Under the pieces are notes generated by a model, which saw only the letters and a program-made list of their open reading frames with translations, ran no database searches and was not told the origin of the DNA. Shown in pieces: positions 1 through 6,775 of a DNA stretch of 13,906 nt (positions within the stretch are counted from its first letter, which is position 1; the number at the start of each line of letters is the position of its first letter). The translations under genes were made by a program, and so were the position numbers. This stretch comes from JABCPE02 sp963506915 (lineage in GTDB: Bacteria > Bacteroidota > Bacteroidia > Flavobacteriales > Weeksellaceae), in the NCBI GenBank assembly GCA_963506915.1, contig CAUORE010000043.1:1-13906 (forward strand), in the 5' to 3' direction.

Positions 1-2
1 AG

Positions 3-41
3 AAAAAGCTAAGTGTTTGATTATAAACAACTTAGCTTTTT
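3..41. terminator. Bidirectional hairpin terminator next to tRNA-Leu
   Basis: A 12-base inverted repeat (AAAAAGCTAAGT at 3-14, its complement at 30-41) surrounds a short loop, and a few further pairs form inside it with one bulged base. The A and T runs at the ends allow it to work on either strand. It lies a few bases beyond the 3' end of the minus-strand tRNA-Leu, so it most likely ends that transcript and perhaps one entering from the left. Seen directly; function inferred. Confidence 0.75.
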
Positions 42-44
42 ACT

Positions 45-129
45 TGGTACCCAGAGCCGGAATCGAACCGGCACGCCTTGCGGCGCTGGATTTTGAGTCC
101 AGTGCGTCTACCAGTTCCGCCATCTGGGC
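45..129 (-). tRNA. tRNA-Leu (anticodon CAA)
   Basis: On the minus strand the sequence folds as a class II tRNA. The acceptor stem pairs GCCCAGA with TCTGGGT, followed by discriminator A and a genomically encoded CCA at 45-47. The anticodon stem CTGGA/TCCAG encloses the loop CTCAAAA, giving anticodon CAA, which reads the leucine codon UUG. A long variable arm (about CGCCGCAAGGCGT) and a T arm with loop TTCGATT complete it. The long variable arm fits leucine. It has its own promoter at 150-180 and a terminator beyond its 3' end, so it is probably a single-gene unit. Confidence 0.96.
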
Positions 130-149
130 CTACTCAAATCTTACGGGTG

Positions 150-180
150 CAAATATAGACATTATTTTCATAACAGCAAA
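150..180 (-). promoter_or_regulatory. Promoter of tRNA-Leu, TTTG-N19-TATATTTG
   Basis: Read on the minus strand, TTTG (177-180) is followed by exactly 19 bases and then TATATTTG (150-157). This is the -33/-7 arrangement of the primary sigma factor of Bacteroidota. Initiation would fall about 7 bases downstream, near 143, some 14 bases before the mature tRNA. The match is perfect at every conserved position. Confidence 0.85.
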
Positions 181-196
181 AAAAATGAATATAATT

Positions 197-961
197 TTAG
201 AAATTAATTTCTAAACCATCATATGCCAGATGAACATCATCAGGGAGTTCAGCCTCTGTCTGCTTATAAAAACCTATTTTATGGCTGATATGTGTGAGGT
301 AGGTTTTCTTTGGTTTTAGTTTTTTTACCAATTCCAAAACATCTGGCAAAATGAAGTGCGCAGGATGTTTTTCCTCTTTTCTAAGACAGTTGATAATCAA
401 GAAATCCAAATTTAGCAATTTCTCCATTTCTGAATCAGGGATAGAGCTTGCATCCGTTATATAAGCCAATTTTTTTACCTTAAAACCAATTATAGGCAGT
501 TGATTGTGAAAAACATGTATCGGTGTGATTTTGGTTTCATTTATTTTAAAATCCTTGTCTATCAGATGGATATCAAAACTTGGTGCTCCAGGGTATCTTA
601 CCTCGCTAAAAGCATAGGGAAATCGTAGTTTTATTTCTTCCGCAGTCCTTTCCAGACAATAGATAGGAATATTTTTCTGTTTTTTAAAAATAATGGGACG
701 CAGGTCATCCAGCCCGATTACATGGTCATTATGTTCGTGTGTAAGAAGCACTACATCTATGTTGTTCTCTCCATTGGTGAGCATCTGCTGTCTGAAATCA
801 GGCCCGCAGTCTATCAATATTTTTCCATTTGTCTCGGTGGTTATCAGAGCAGAACTTCTCAGCCTTTTGTCTTTTGGGTCGGAAGACAGACAGACAGGAT
901 CATCAGAACCGATTATCGGAACACCTTGGGAAGTTCCTGTTCCTAAAAATTTTAGCTTCAT
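197..961 (-). CDS. PhnP-like MBL-fold metal-dependent hydrolase
   Basis: A 254-residue soluble protein of the metallo-beta-lactamase fold, closest in layout to the PhnP-type phosphodiesterases. The N-terminus has the characteristic GTGTSQGVP strand-loop (about 7-15). The metal-binding motif HEHNDH lies at 75-80 (His75, His77, Asp79, His80). Further likely ligands are the His residues near 150-153, the Asp in YITDASS (near 171) and the His of LTHISHK (near 225). PhnP itself cleaves cyclic phosphodiesters in phosphonate breakdown, but no phn genes are nearby, so the substrate here is unknown. The ATG start leaves the GTGTSQG motif in its usual position right after the first strand. No clear promoter was seen, and a terminator separates it from rplT upstream. 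Confidence 0.9.
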   Translation of the reverse strand: MKLKFLGTGTSQGVPIIGSDDPVCLSSDPKDKRLRSSALITTETNGKILIDCGPDFRQQMLTNGENNIDVVLLTHEHNDHVIGLDDLRPIIFKKQKNIPIYCLERTAEEIKLRFPYAFSEVRYPGAPSFDIHLIDKDFKINETKITPIHVFHNQLPIIGFKVKKLAYITDASSIPDSEMEKLLNLDFLIINCLRKEEKHPAHFILPDVLELVKKLKPKKTYLTHISHKIGFYKQTEAELPDDVHLAYDGLEINF

Positions 962-979
962 TTTGTTTTAATATTTTAT

Positions 980-1010
980 AAAAAATCCAGATTAATAATA
1001 ACCTGGATTT
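980..1010 (-). terminator. Terminator of the thrS-infC-rpmI-rplT operon
   Basis: On the minus strand an 8-base stem, AAATCCAG (complement of 1003-1010) paired with CTGGATTT (complement of 983-990), closes a small loop. Two more pairs extend it inward. A run of six Ts follows directly (the A run at 980-985). It sits about 33 bases after the rplT stop, where the end of the operon is expected. Confidence 0.8.
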
Positions 1011-1043
1011 CTTTTATTGATAACAAAAAACGCGATTCAACAT

Positions 1044-1388
1044 TTATTTTACTTGATCTACAACAGCTTTGAATGCTTCTGGATGATTCATTGCTAAATC
1101 AGCCAATACTTTTCTATTTAGCTCGATGTTGTTTTTCTTAAGAGCTCCCATGAACTGAGAGTAAGACATTCCATATTGTCTAGTTCCCGCATTGATACGC
1201 GTAATCCAAAGACTTCTGAAATTTCTCTTTTTCTCTTTTCTGCCTCTGTAGGCATATTGCATTGCTTTTTCTACTGCGTTTTTAGCAACAGTCCAAACAT
1301 TTTTTCTTCTTCCGAAGAAACCTTTAGCTTGTTTTAAGATTTTTTTTCTGCGCGCTCTAGACGCTACAGCATTTACTGATCTTGGCAT
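1044..1388 (-). CDS. rplT: 50S ribosomal protein L20
   Basis: At 114 residues it has the usual family length. It opens with MPRSVNAVASRARRKKILK and continues through the strongly basic KGFFGRRKN segment (about 22-30) and the RNFRSLWITRINA block (about 56-68), all typical of L20. The protein binds 23S rRNA early in assembly of the large subunit. In several bacteria it also represses its own operon by binding the mRNA. It is the last gene of the thrS-infC-rpmI-rplT order on the minus strand, with an unusually roomy 119-base gap before it and a hairpin terminator after it. Confidence 0.98.
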   Translation of the reverse strand: MPRSVNAVASRARRKKILKQAKGFFGRRKNVWTVAKNAVEKAMQYAYRGRKEKKRNFRSLWITRINAGTRQYGMSYSQFMGALKKNNIELNRKVLADLAMNHPEAFKAVVDQVK

Positions 1389-1507
1389 AATTTAATTAAT
1401 TTGTTTTTTTGAAAAGGGCGGAATTACATAGAATTCTCTTAGTGGCACCGTTTCAGGGTTAAACTTTTTTGAATAAAATTCTTATAAACCGAAATGATTT
1501 ATAAAAA

Positions 1508-1705
1508 CTACTTAATTGCTAATTGCTTTAAAACGCTTTTCTCGTCCACACTAGCAACATAAGAAGTTTGAGTTAGATTTCTCTTTCTCTTAGTTTCTTT
1601 TTTAGTCAAGATGTGGCTTTTGAAAGCATTTTTTCTTTTGATTTTACCTGTTCCAGTAAGAGCAAAACGCTTCTTAGCACCTGATTTCGTTTTTAATTTT
1701 GGCAT
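1508..1705 (-). CDS. rpmI: 50S ribosomal protein L35
   Basis: A small, very basic protein of 65 residues, the normal length for L35. The start MPKLKTKSGAKKRF is the family signature, followed by TGTGKIKRKNAFKSHIL and a KKETKRKRNL stretch. It is a structural component of the large ribosomal subunit. It lies 57 bases downstream of infC and upstream of rplT, the nearly universal infC-rpmI-rplT order. No separate promoter of the TAnnTTTG type was found in the infC-rpmI gap, so it is most likely cotranscribed from thrS. Confidence 0.98.
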   Translation of the reverse strand: MPKLKTKSGAKKRFALTGTGKIKRKNAFKSHILTKKETKRKRNLTQTSYVASVDEKSVLKQLAIK

Positions 1706-1762
1706 TTTCTTACTTCTTTTATGTTATTTGTTATCAATATCTTATTTTACTGAAAGATAAAA

Positions 1763-2323
1763 CTATTTAGCCTTTTTCGGGCTCATTAGCATTATCATTC
1801 TTTTTCCTTCTAATTTAGGCATTTGGTCTACTTTTCCTACATGCTCCAACTCTTGGGCAAGTTTTAAAAGTAGTATTTCTCCTTGATCCTTAAAAACTAT
1901 CGATCTTCCTTTGAAAAATACATAAGTTTTTAGTTTAGAACCTTCTTCCAAGAATTTTTCAGCGTGTTTTTTCTTGAATTGGAAATCGTGTTCATCTGTC
2001 TGAGGACCAAAACGGATTTCCTTTATCACCACTTTTACCTGCTTGGCTTTCAGCTCCTTTTGTTTTTTCTTTTGTTCGTAAAGGAACTTTTTGTAATCCA
2101 AGATACGGCAGATAAAAGGCTCTGCTTTATCCGAAATTACTACCAAATCCAATTCCTGTTCCTCAGCCATTTTCAAAGCTTCAGAAGTAGGGTAGACACC
2201 AGGTTCTACATTATCACCGACCAAACGAACCTCTTTGGCTCTGATTTTGTCGTTAATCTGATGCGCATCTTCCTGTGCAGGCTTTCGCATCGGACCTCTG
2301 TTGTTAATTTTCTTTAGTGCTAT
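1763..2323 (-). CDS. infC: Translation initiation factor IF-3
   Basis: IF-3 binds the 30S subunit, keeps the subunits apart and checks start-codon/initiator-tRNA pairing. The N-domain signature INDKIRAKEVRLVG is clear. A lysine-rich linker helix (YEQKKKQKELKAKQ) and the C-domain (VVIKEIRFGPQTDEHDF onward) follow. The first ATG in frame is at 2290 (175 residues). The frame stays open upstream, and an ATA at 2321-2323 would add 11 residues (ALKKINNRGP after the initiator) of the basic type common at IF-3 N-termini. An ATT at 2306-2308 is another option. A rare start codon is a known feature of infC, because IF-3 discriminates against such starts and so limits its own synthesis. An in-frame stop six codons above ATA bounds the extension. 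The gene follows thrS by 26 bases if ATA is used. The start is uncertain; the identity is not. Confidence 0.93.
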   Translation of the reverse strand: MALKKINNRGPMRKPAQEDAHQINDKIRAKEVRLVGDNVEPGVYPTSEALKMAEEQELDLVVISDKAEPFICRILDYKKFLYEQKKKQKELKAKQVKVVIKEIRFGPQTDEHDFQFKKKHAEKFLEEGSKLKTYVFFKGRSIVFKDQGEILLLKLAQELEHVGKVDQMPKLEGKRMIMLMSPKKAK

Positions 2324-2349
2324 CGCTTTAAATTTTAATGGTTAATATC

Positions 2350-4284
2350 TTATTTAATATCTGATGACAGAGCAGCTTCTTTCTTAAAGTAAGCTATGAA
2401 ATTTTCTATACTCATCGTTCCTAAATCTCCTTCGCCTCTCTTTCTCACAGAAACAGTTCCCTCAGCCTCTTCATTTTCTCCTACAACCAGCATAAATGGC
2501 AGTTTGTTTAATTCTGCATCACGGATTTTTTTACCCGTTTTTTCATTTCTTTTGTCAATCAGACCGCAAATATCGTTAATTTCCAGCAATTGTGAAACTT
2601 TTTCTGCATAATTTACATATTTTTCACTAATTGGAAGAATTGTAAACTGCTCTGGAGCCAGCCAGAGTGGGAAATCTCCCGCAGTATTTTCTAGTAAAAT
2701 AGCGATAAAACGCTCCATAGAACCGAACGGCGCTCTATGAATCATCACAGGTCTGTGCTTCTCGTTATCACTTCCTGTATACCAAAGGTCAAATCTCTCT
2801 GGCAGGTTGTAATCCACTTGGATTGTTCCAAGCTGCCAGCTTCTTCCTAAGGCATCTTTCACCATGAAATCTAGTTTTGGACCGTAGAATGCAGCTTCTC
2901 CATATTCTACTACAGTATTTAGTCCTTTATTTTTAGCAGCGGTAATGATTGCATTTTCTGCTTTTTCCCAGTTTTCATCGGAACCGATGTATTTTTGCTT
3001 GTTTTCAGGTTCTCTTAATGAAATTTGAGCCGTAAAATCAGCAAATCCAAGGCTGCTGAATACATACAATACCAAGTCTATAACTCCTTCAAACTCAGAT
3101 AATAACTGGTCTGGAGTACAGAATAGGTGGGCATCATCCTGTGTAAAGCCTCTTACTCTGGTAAGTCCATGTAACTCACCACTTTGCTCATATCTATATA
3201 CCGTTCCAAATTCCGCAAATCTCTTCGGTAAATCTTTATAAGACCACTGGCTTGTTTTGTATATTTCGCAGTGGTGAGGGCAGTTCATCGGTTTTAATAA
3301 AAATTCTTCTCCTTCGTGTGGAGTTTTTATCGGCTGGAATGAATCTGCACCGTATTTTTCGTAATGTCCAGAAGTTACATACAAGTCTTTGTGACCGATG
3401 TGCGGCGAAATTACGAATTCATATCCCGCTTTTTTCTGCGCTTCAGAAAGGAAATTTTCTAATTTTTTTCTTAGTGCAGCACCTTTTGGAAGCCAAAGAG
3501 GAAGCCCTGCACCTACTTTTTCAGAGAAGGCAAAAATTCCCAACTCTTTACCTAGTTTTCTGTGGTCACGGCGTTTTGCTTCTTCCAATCTTTCCAAGTA
3601 TTCGGTAAGTTCTTTTTGTTTTGGGAAAGAAATTCCATAAACTCTGGTAAGCTGCTTATTTTTTTCATCTCCTCGCCAGTATGCTCCTGCTGCGTTTAGG
3701 ATTTTCACAGCCTTGATAAGTCCTGTGCTAGGAATATGTCCTCCACGGCATAGGTCTGTGAAATTATCATGAGTCACAAAAGTGATTTCTCCATCAGTAA
3801 GGTTTTCTACTAATTCCTTTTTGAAGGGATTATCAGCATATTCTTTCAGTGCATCTGCTTTTGATACTGGATAAATTCTAAAAGCTGAATCTTTCTTTGC
3901 ATTTTCCAGCATTTTTTTCTCAATTTTTTCAAAATCTTTCTCAGAAAGAATTTCTCCATCAAAATCCACATCATAGTAAAATCCATTTTCTATGGCAGGA
4001 CCTATGGTAAGCTTCGCATTAGGATAAAAATCCAAAATAGTCTGCGCTAAAACATGGGCAGAAGAGTGCCAAAAGGCCTTTTTACCCATATCGTCATTCC
4101 ATGTTAATAACTGAACCGTGGCATCCTCCGTGATAGGGGTAGAAACTTCTACTTGTTTTTCATCTACTAATGCAGAGATGGTATTTCTCGCAAGACCTTC
4201 GCTAATTGATTTGGCAATTTCCAAAGGAGTTATTCCTCTGTTAAAATCACGCTGATTGCCGTCTGGAAAAGTTATTTTTATCAT
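2350..4284 (-). CDS. thrS: Threonine--tRNA ligase
   Basis: Class II aminoacyl-tRNA synthetase charging tRNA-Thr; at 644 residues it matches the usual full-length form. Domains in order: a TGS domain (about 1-61); the second-additional editing domain with HSSAH (His73, His77) and the CRGGH pair (Cys179, His183), which removes mischarged serine; and the catalytic core. The core has zinc ligands Cys335 (in MNCPHH), His386 (in DDAHLF) and His516, motif 2 around RYEQSGELHGLTRVRGF (364-380) and motif 3 GSMERF (521-526). A C-terminal anticodon-binding domain ends the protein. All key residues are present, so both charging and editing should be intact. It heads the thrS-infC-rpmI-rplT operon, with a good promoter 20 bases upstream of its ATG. 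Confidence 0.98.
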   Translation of the reverse strand: MIKITFPDGNQRDFNRGITPLEIAKSISEGLARNTISALVDEKQVEVSTPITEDATVQLLTWNDDMGKKAFWHSSAHVLAQTILDFYPNAKLTIGPAIENGFYYDVDFDGEILSEKDFEKIEKKMLENAKKDSAFRIYPVSKADALKEYADNPFKKELVENLTDGEITFVTHDNFTDLCRGGHIPSTGLIKAVKILNAAGAYWRGDEKNKQLTRVYGISFPKQKELTEYLERLEEAKRRDHRKLGKELGIFAFSEKVGAGLPLWLPKGAALRKKLENFLSEAQKKAGYEFVISPHIGHKDLYVTSGHYEKYGADSFQPIKTPHEGEEFLLKPMNCPHHCEIYKTSQWSYKDLPKRFAEFGTVYRYEQSGELHGLTRVRGFTQDDAHLFCTPDQLLSEFEGVIDLVLYVFSSLGFADFTAQISLREPENKQKYIGSDENWEKAENAIITAAKNKGLNTVVEYGEAAFYGPKLDFMVKDALGRSWQLGTIQVDYNLPERFDLWYTGSDNEKHRPVMIHRAPFGSMERFIAILLENTAGDFPLWLAPEQFTILPISEKYVNYAEKVSQLLEINDICGLIDKRNEKTGKKIRDAELNKLPFMLVVGENEEAEGTVSVRKRGEGDLGTMSIENFIAYFKKEAALSSDIK

Positions 4285-4304
4285 AGTATTAAAAAATTGA
4301 ATGG

Positions 4305-4335
4305 CAAATCTACAAAATAGAAGTGAAATTATAAA
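4305..4335 (-). promoter_or_regulatory. Promoter of the thrS operon, TTTA-N19-TAGATTTG
   Basis: On the minus strand TTTA (4332-4335, one mismatch to TTTG) is followed by 19 bases and TAGATTTG (4305-4312), matching TAnnTTTG fully. The predicted start of transcription near 4298 leaves a leader of about 14 bases before the thrS ATG, too short for a T-box or other large leader element. It faces away from the glycosylase promoter at 4357. Confidence 0.75.
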
Positions 4336-4356
4336 TATCTTTAGACCGAAAAAACT

Positions 4357-4364
4357 TAATTTTG
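4357..4364 (+). promoter_or_regulatory. Promoter -7 element of the DNA glycosylase gene, TAATTTTG
   Basis: TAATTTTG matches the TAnnTTTG -7 consensus and lies 18 bases before the ATG at 4383. No convincing TTTG is seen 19 bases upstream. It argues that the in-frame TTG at 4362 is part of the promoter and not the start codon. Moderate confidence, because only one of the two elements is clear. Confidence 0.55.
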
Positions 4365-4382
4365 TTGATAATTTATATAAAA

Positions 4383-4874
4383 ATGCAGTTTAGAATTCAG
4401 TCTTTCCCTCCAATAATATCAAAAAAGTCTAAAATCTTGATTCTAGGTTCTATCCCTGGGACTAAATCTTTGGAGAAAAAAGAATACTATGCGCATCCTC
4501 AAAATCATTTTTGGAAAATATTATTTTGTATGTTTGGGGAGGAGTTTTCTGTTGATTATCAGGATAGATTAGAACTTTTAGAGAAATATAATATCGCACT
4601 TTGGGATACCATAGAAAGCTGCGAAAGGGAAGGGAGCCAAGATGTGAAAATCAAGAACGAAACAGCCAATAAAATCCCTGATTTGCTGGAAAAACACTCT
4701 AATATAAAGGCTGTTTTCTGCAATGGTCAAAAATCTTATAAAAATCTCGTCAAATTATTAGGCTCGGATTTTCATTTACCCATTATACTTTTGCCTTCGA
4801 CGAGCCCTCTGCACACCATTTCTTTTGATAAAAAATTAGAAGACTGGAAAAAGATTTTGGAATATCTTTCTTGA
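4383..4874 (+). CDS. DNA-deoxyinosine (hypoxanthine) glycosylase, UDG family 6
   Basis: A 163-residue DNA-repair glycosylase of the uracil-DNA glycosylase superfamily, hypoxanthine-DNA glycosylase branch. It shows GSIPGTKSL (22-30) and YYAHPQNHFW (35-44); the Asn in HPQNHFW (Asn41) corresponds to the asparagine essential in characterised family-6 enzymes. The C-terminal DNA-intercalation motif is LPSTSPLH (137-144). Family members remove hypoxanthine, formed by adenine deamination, and start base-excision repair. Start choice: the frame extends back to a TTG at 4362, but that codon overlaps the predicted -7 element, and the family starts shortly before the first strand, so the ATG at 4383 is preferred. 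It is divergent from thrS and about 130 bases ahead of queA, which has its own promoter. Confidence 0.88.
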   Translation: MQFRIQSFPPIISKKSKILILGSIPGTKSLEKKEYYAHPQNHFWKILFCMFGEEFSVDYQDRLELLEKYNIALWDTIESCEREGSQDVKIKNETANKIPDLLEKHSNIKAVFCNGQKSYKNLVKLLGSDFHLPIILLPSTSPLHTISFDKKLEDWKKILEYLS

Positions 4875-4921
4875 TTTAGCTTGAATTTAAGGGCTGTTTG
4901 GAGCGTTGATAAAAATAAAAC

Positions 4922-4952
4922 TTGACAAAGGCATTTTAAGATTGTATATTTG
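4922..4952 (+). promoter_or_regulatory. Promoter of queA, TTGA-N19-TATATTTG
   Basis: TATATTTG (4945-4952) matches the -7 consensus, and TTGA (4922-4925) sits 19 bases upstream in the place of TTTG. Transcription would begin near 4959, leaving a leader of about 43 bases before the ATG at 5002. The presence of this promoter makes the longer in-frame reading that begins at 4906 unlikely. Confidence 0.72.
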
Positions 4953-5001
4953 CCGACTTATTTTAATTTTAAAAAATATAAAATCCGTAAATTTTATTCA
5001 A

Positions 5002-6051
5002 ATGAAAACATCTAATTTTAATTTCCATTTGCCAGAGCACCTTTTGGCTGAACATCCATCAGAGCACAGAGACGAAGCAAAACTAATGGTTCTCAATAGA
5101 AAAACTGAAACCATAGAGCATAAACTGTTCAAGGATGTGATTGATTATTTCGATGATGGAGATTTATTTATCTTTAATAACACTAAGGTTTTTCCTGCAA
5201 GACTATACGGAAACAAAGAAAAAACAGGAGCGAGAATAGAAGTTTTTCTACTTAGAGAACTTGACCGCGAAACCCGTGTTTGGGATGTTTTGGTAGATCC
5301 TGCAAGAAAAATAAGAATAGGGAATAAACTTTTCTTTACCGAAGATGAATCTTTGGTGGCGGAAGTGATTGATAATACAACTTCTCGTGGAAGAACGCTA
5401 AGGTTCTTATTTGATGGTAGTTACGAAGAATTCCGTCAAAAACTAAAAGAACTAGGAGAAACTCCACTTCCTAAATACATCAAAAGAGCAGTAGAGCCAG
5501 AAGATGCAGAAAGATACCAGACTATCTACGCCAAAGTAGAAGGTGCGGTGGCAGCTCCTACGGCTGGACTTCACTTTTCTAAGCACCTTATGAAGAGACT
5601 GGAAATCAAAGGAATTAACTTTGCAGAAGTTACACTTCATGTAGGTTTAGGAACATTTAACCCGATAGAGGTGGAGGATATTTCTAAACACAAAATGGAG
5701 TGCGAAGAAGCCATTATAGATGAAAAAAATGCTGAAATCATCAATAAAGCTGTGGAGGAAAACAGAAGAATTTGCTGCGTGGGAACTACTACCATGAGAG
5801 CACTGGAAACCTCTGTTTCTTCTAACAAAAGAGTGTCTGCATACCATGGATGGACTAATAAATTCATCTATCCGCCGTATGAATTTGGCGTGGCTAATGC
5901 TATGATTACCAATTTCCATACACCGAAATCTACTTTGCTGATGATGATTGCTGCTTTTGCAGGAAAGGATTTCGTGATGCACGCTTACGAAGAAGCCATT
6001 AAGAATGAATACAAGTTTTATTCTTATGGTGATGCGATGCTTATTATTTAA
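5002..6051 (+). CDS. queA: tRNA preQ1(34) S-adenosylmethionine ribosyltransferase-isomerase
   Basis: QueA moves the ribosyl part of S-adenosylmethionine onto preQ1 at position 34 of tRNAs and isomerises it to epoxyqueuosine, the penultimate step in queuosine formation. The protein has 349 residues, the family norm. Visible hallmarks are FNNTKVFPARLYG (58-70), the central AAPTAGLHFS block, VTLHVGLGTFNPI and the C-terminal ITNFHTPKSTLLMMI segment. The reading frame is open back to 4906, but the added 32 residues look like translated promoter sequence, and the family begins with a short stretch before FHLP, so the ATG at 5002 is chosen. The nitroreductase gene follows after 34 bases and is probably cotranscribed. 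No queuosine precursor genes are in the window. Confidence 0.96.
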   Translation: MKTSNFNFHLPEHLLAEHPSEHRDEAKLMVLNRKTETIEHKLFKDVIDYFDDGDLFIFNNTKVFPARLYGNKEKTGARIEVFLLRELDRETRVWDVLVDPARKIRIGNKLFFTEDESLVAEVIDNTTSRGRTLRFLFDGSYEEFRQKLKELGETPLPKYIKRAVEPEDAERYQTIYAKVEGAVAAPTAGLHFSKHLMKRLEIKGINFAEVTLHVGLGTFNPIEVEDISKHKMECEEAIIDEKNAEIINKAVEENRRICCVGTTTMRALETSVSSNKRVSAYHGWTNKFIYPPYEFGVANAMITNFHTPKSTLLMMIAAFAGKDFVMHAYEEAIKNEYKFYSYGDAMLII

Positions 6052-6085
6052 TTTTAAAGAAAATTAACCCTAAAAAAACTAAACA

Positions 6086-6718
6086 ATGCTTTTAGATGAT
6101 TTAAAATGGCGCTATGCCACAAAAACCTATCAAGAGGGAAAGAAAGTCCCACAAGAGGACATAGACAAAATTATAGAAGCTATCCGCCTTGCGCCTACTT
6201 CTTCTGGGCTGCAGCCTTTCAGAATCATCGTGATAGATGACCAAGAAACCAAAGAAAAGCTGGTAGAAGGAGCTTTAAATCCAAAAGGAATTATGGCATG
6301 CTCGCACATCATCGCCTTTGCTGCGTGGGATAATTATACACCTGAGAGAATAGATGAGATGTATAATTTTATCACCGATGAACGAGGGCTTCCTCGTGGG
6401 CGATATGAGAGATATACGGATATGATAAAGGAGCGTTTTGCACACCGTGAGCCTATCCGAAACTTTGAACACGCTGCCCGACAGGCATATATCGCCCTTG
6501 GAATGGCACTTGCACAAGCGGCAGAACTCAAAATAGATTCTACGCCTGTGGAAGGATTTGACAACGAAAATTTTGATAAAGTTCTTGGTTTGGAGAAACT
6601 TGGGCTGAAAAGCGTAGTGCTGATGTATATCGGCTATGCTGACCGCGAAAACGACTGGCTGGCACCTATGAAAAAGGTGAGAGTCTCCAAGGAAGAATTA
6701 GTCATAAAACATAAATAA
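6086..6718 (+). CDS. NAD(P)H-dependent oxidoreductase, nitroreductase family
   Basis: A 210-residue flavoprotein of the NfsB-like nitroreductase family, which uses FMN and NAD(P)H to reduce nitro compounds, quinones and similar acceptors. The opening RYATKTYQEGKKVP (9-22) and RLAPTSSGLQPF (34-45) form the FMN-phosphate and dimer region. The end carries the expected IGYADREND segment. It begins 34 bases after queA and is followed directly by a strong terminator, so queA and this gene probably form one transcript. Nothing in the sequence fixes the physiological substrate, and a link to queuosine synthesis is not implied beyond cotranscription. Confidence 0.93.
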   Translation: MLLDDLKWRYATKTYQEGKKVPQEDIDKIIEAIRLAPTSSGLQPFRIIVIDDQETKEKLVEGALNPKGIMACSHIIAFAAWDNYTPERIDEMYNFITDERGLPRGRYERYTDMIKERFAHREPIRNFEHAARQAYIALGMALAQAAELKIDSTPVEGFDNENFDKVLGLEKLGLKSVVLMYIGYADRENDWLAPMKKVRVSKEELVIKHK

Positions 6719-6725
6719 TCATTTC

Positions 6726-6751
6726 AAAAAGCCTAATCAAAAGGCTTTTTT
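6726..6751 (+). terminator. Terminator after the nitroreductase gene
   Basis: AAAAAGCCT (6726-6734) pairs with AGGCTTTTT (6742-6750) around a seven-base loop, and the second arm runs into a T tract. It lies eight bases after the nitroreductase stop codon and before rlmN, separating the two transcription units. Clear rho-independent form. Confidence 0.88.
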
Positions 6752-6775
6752 ATCTTAAAAACAAAATCAAATAGA

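Noticed and set aside
17..214. Plus-strand open frame of 65 codons over the tRNA-Leu
   Set aside because: Its distinctive GIEPARLAALDFESSAS stretch is the well-known translation artefact of the antisense strand of a leucine tRNA gene.
693..971. Plus-strand open frame opposite the MBL-fold hydrolase
   Set aside because: Shadow frame of the hydrolase gene, whose metal-binding motif is intact on the other strand.
1964..2317. Plus-strand open frame of 117 codons opposite infC
   Set aside because: Hydrophobic-looking only because it is the complement of lysine-rich infC codons.
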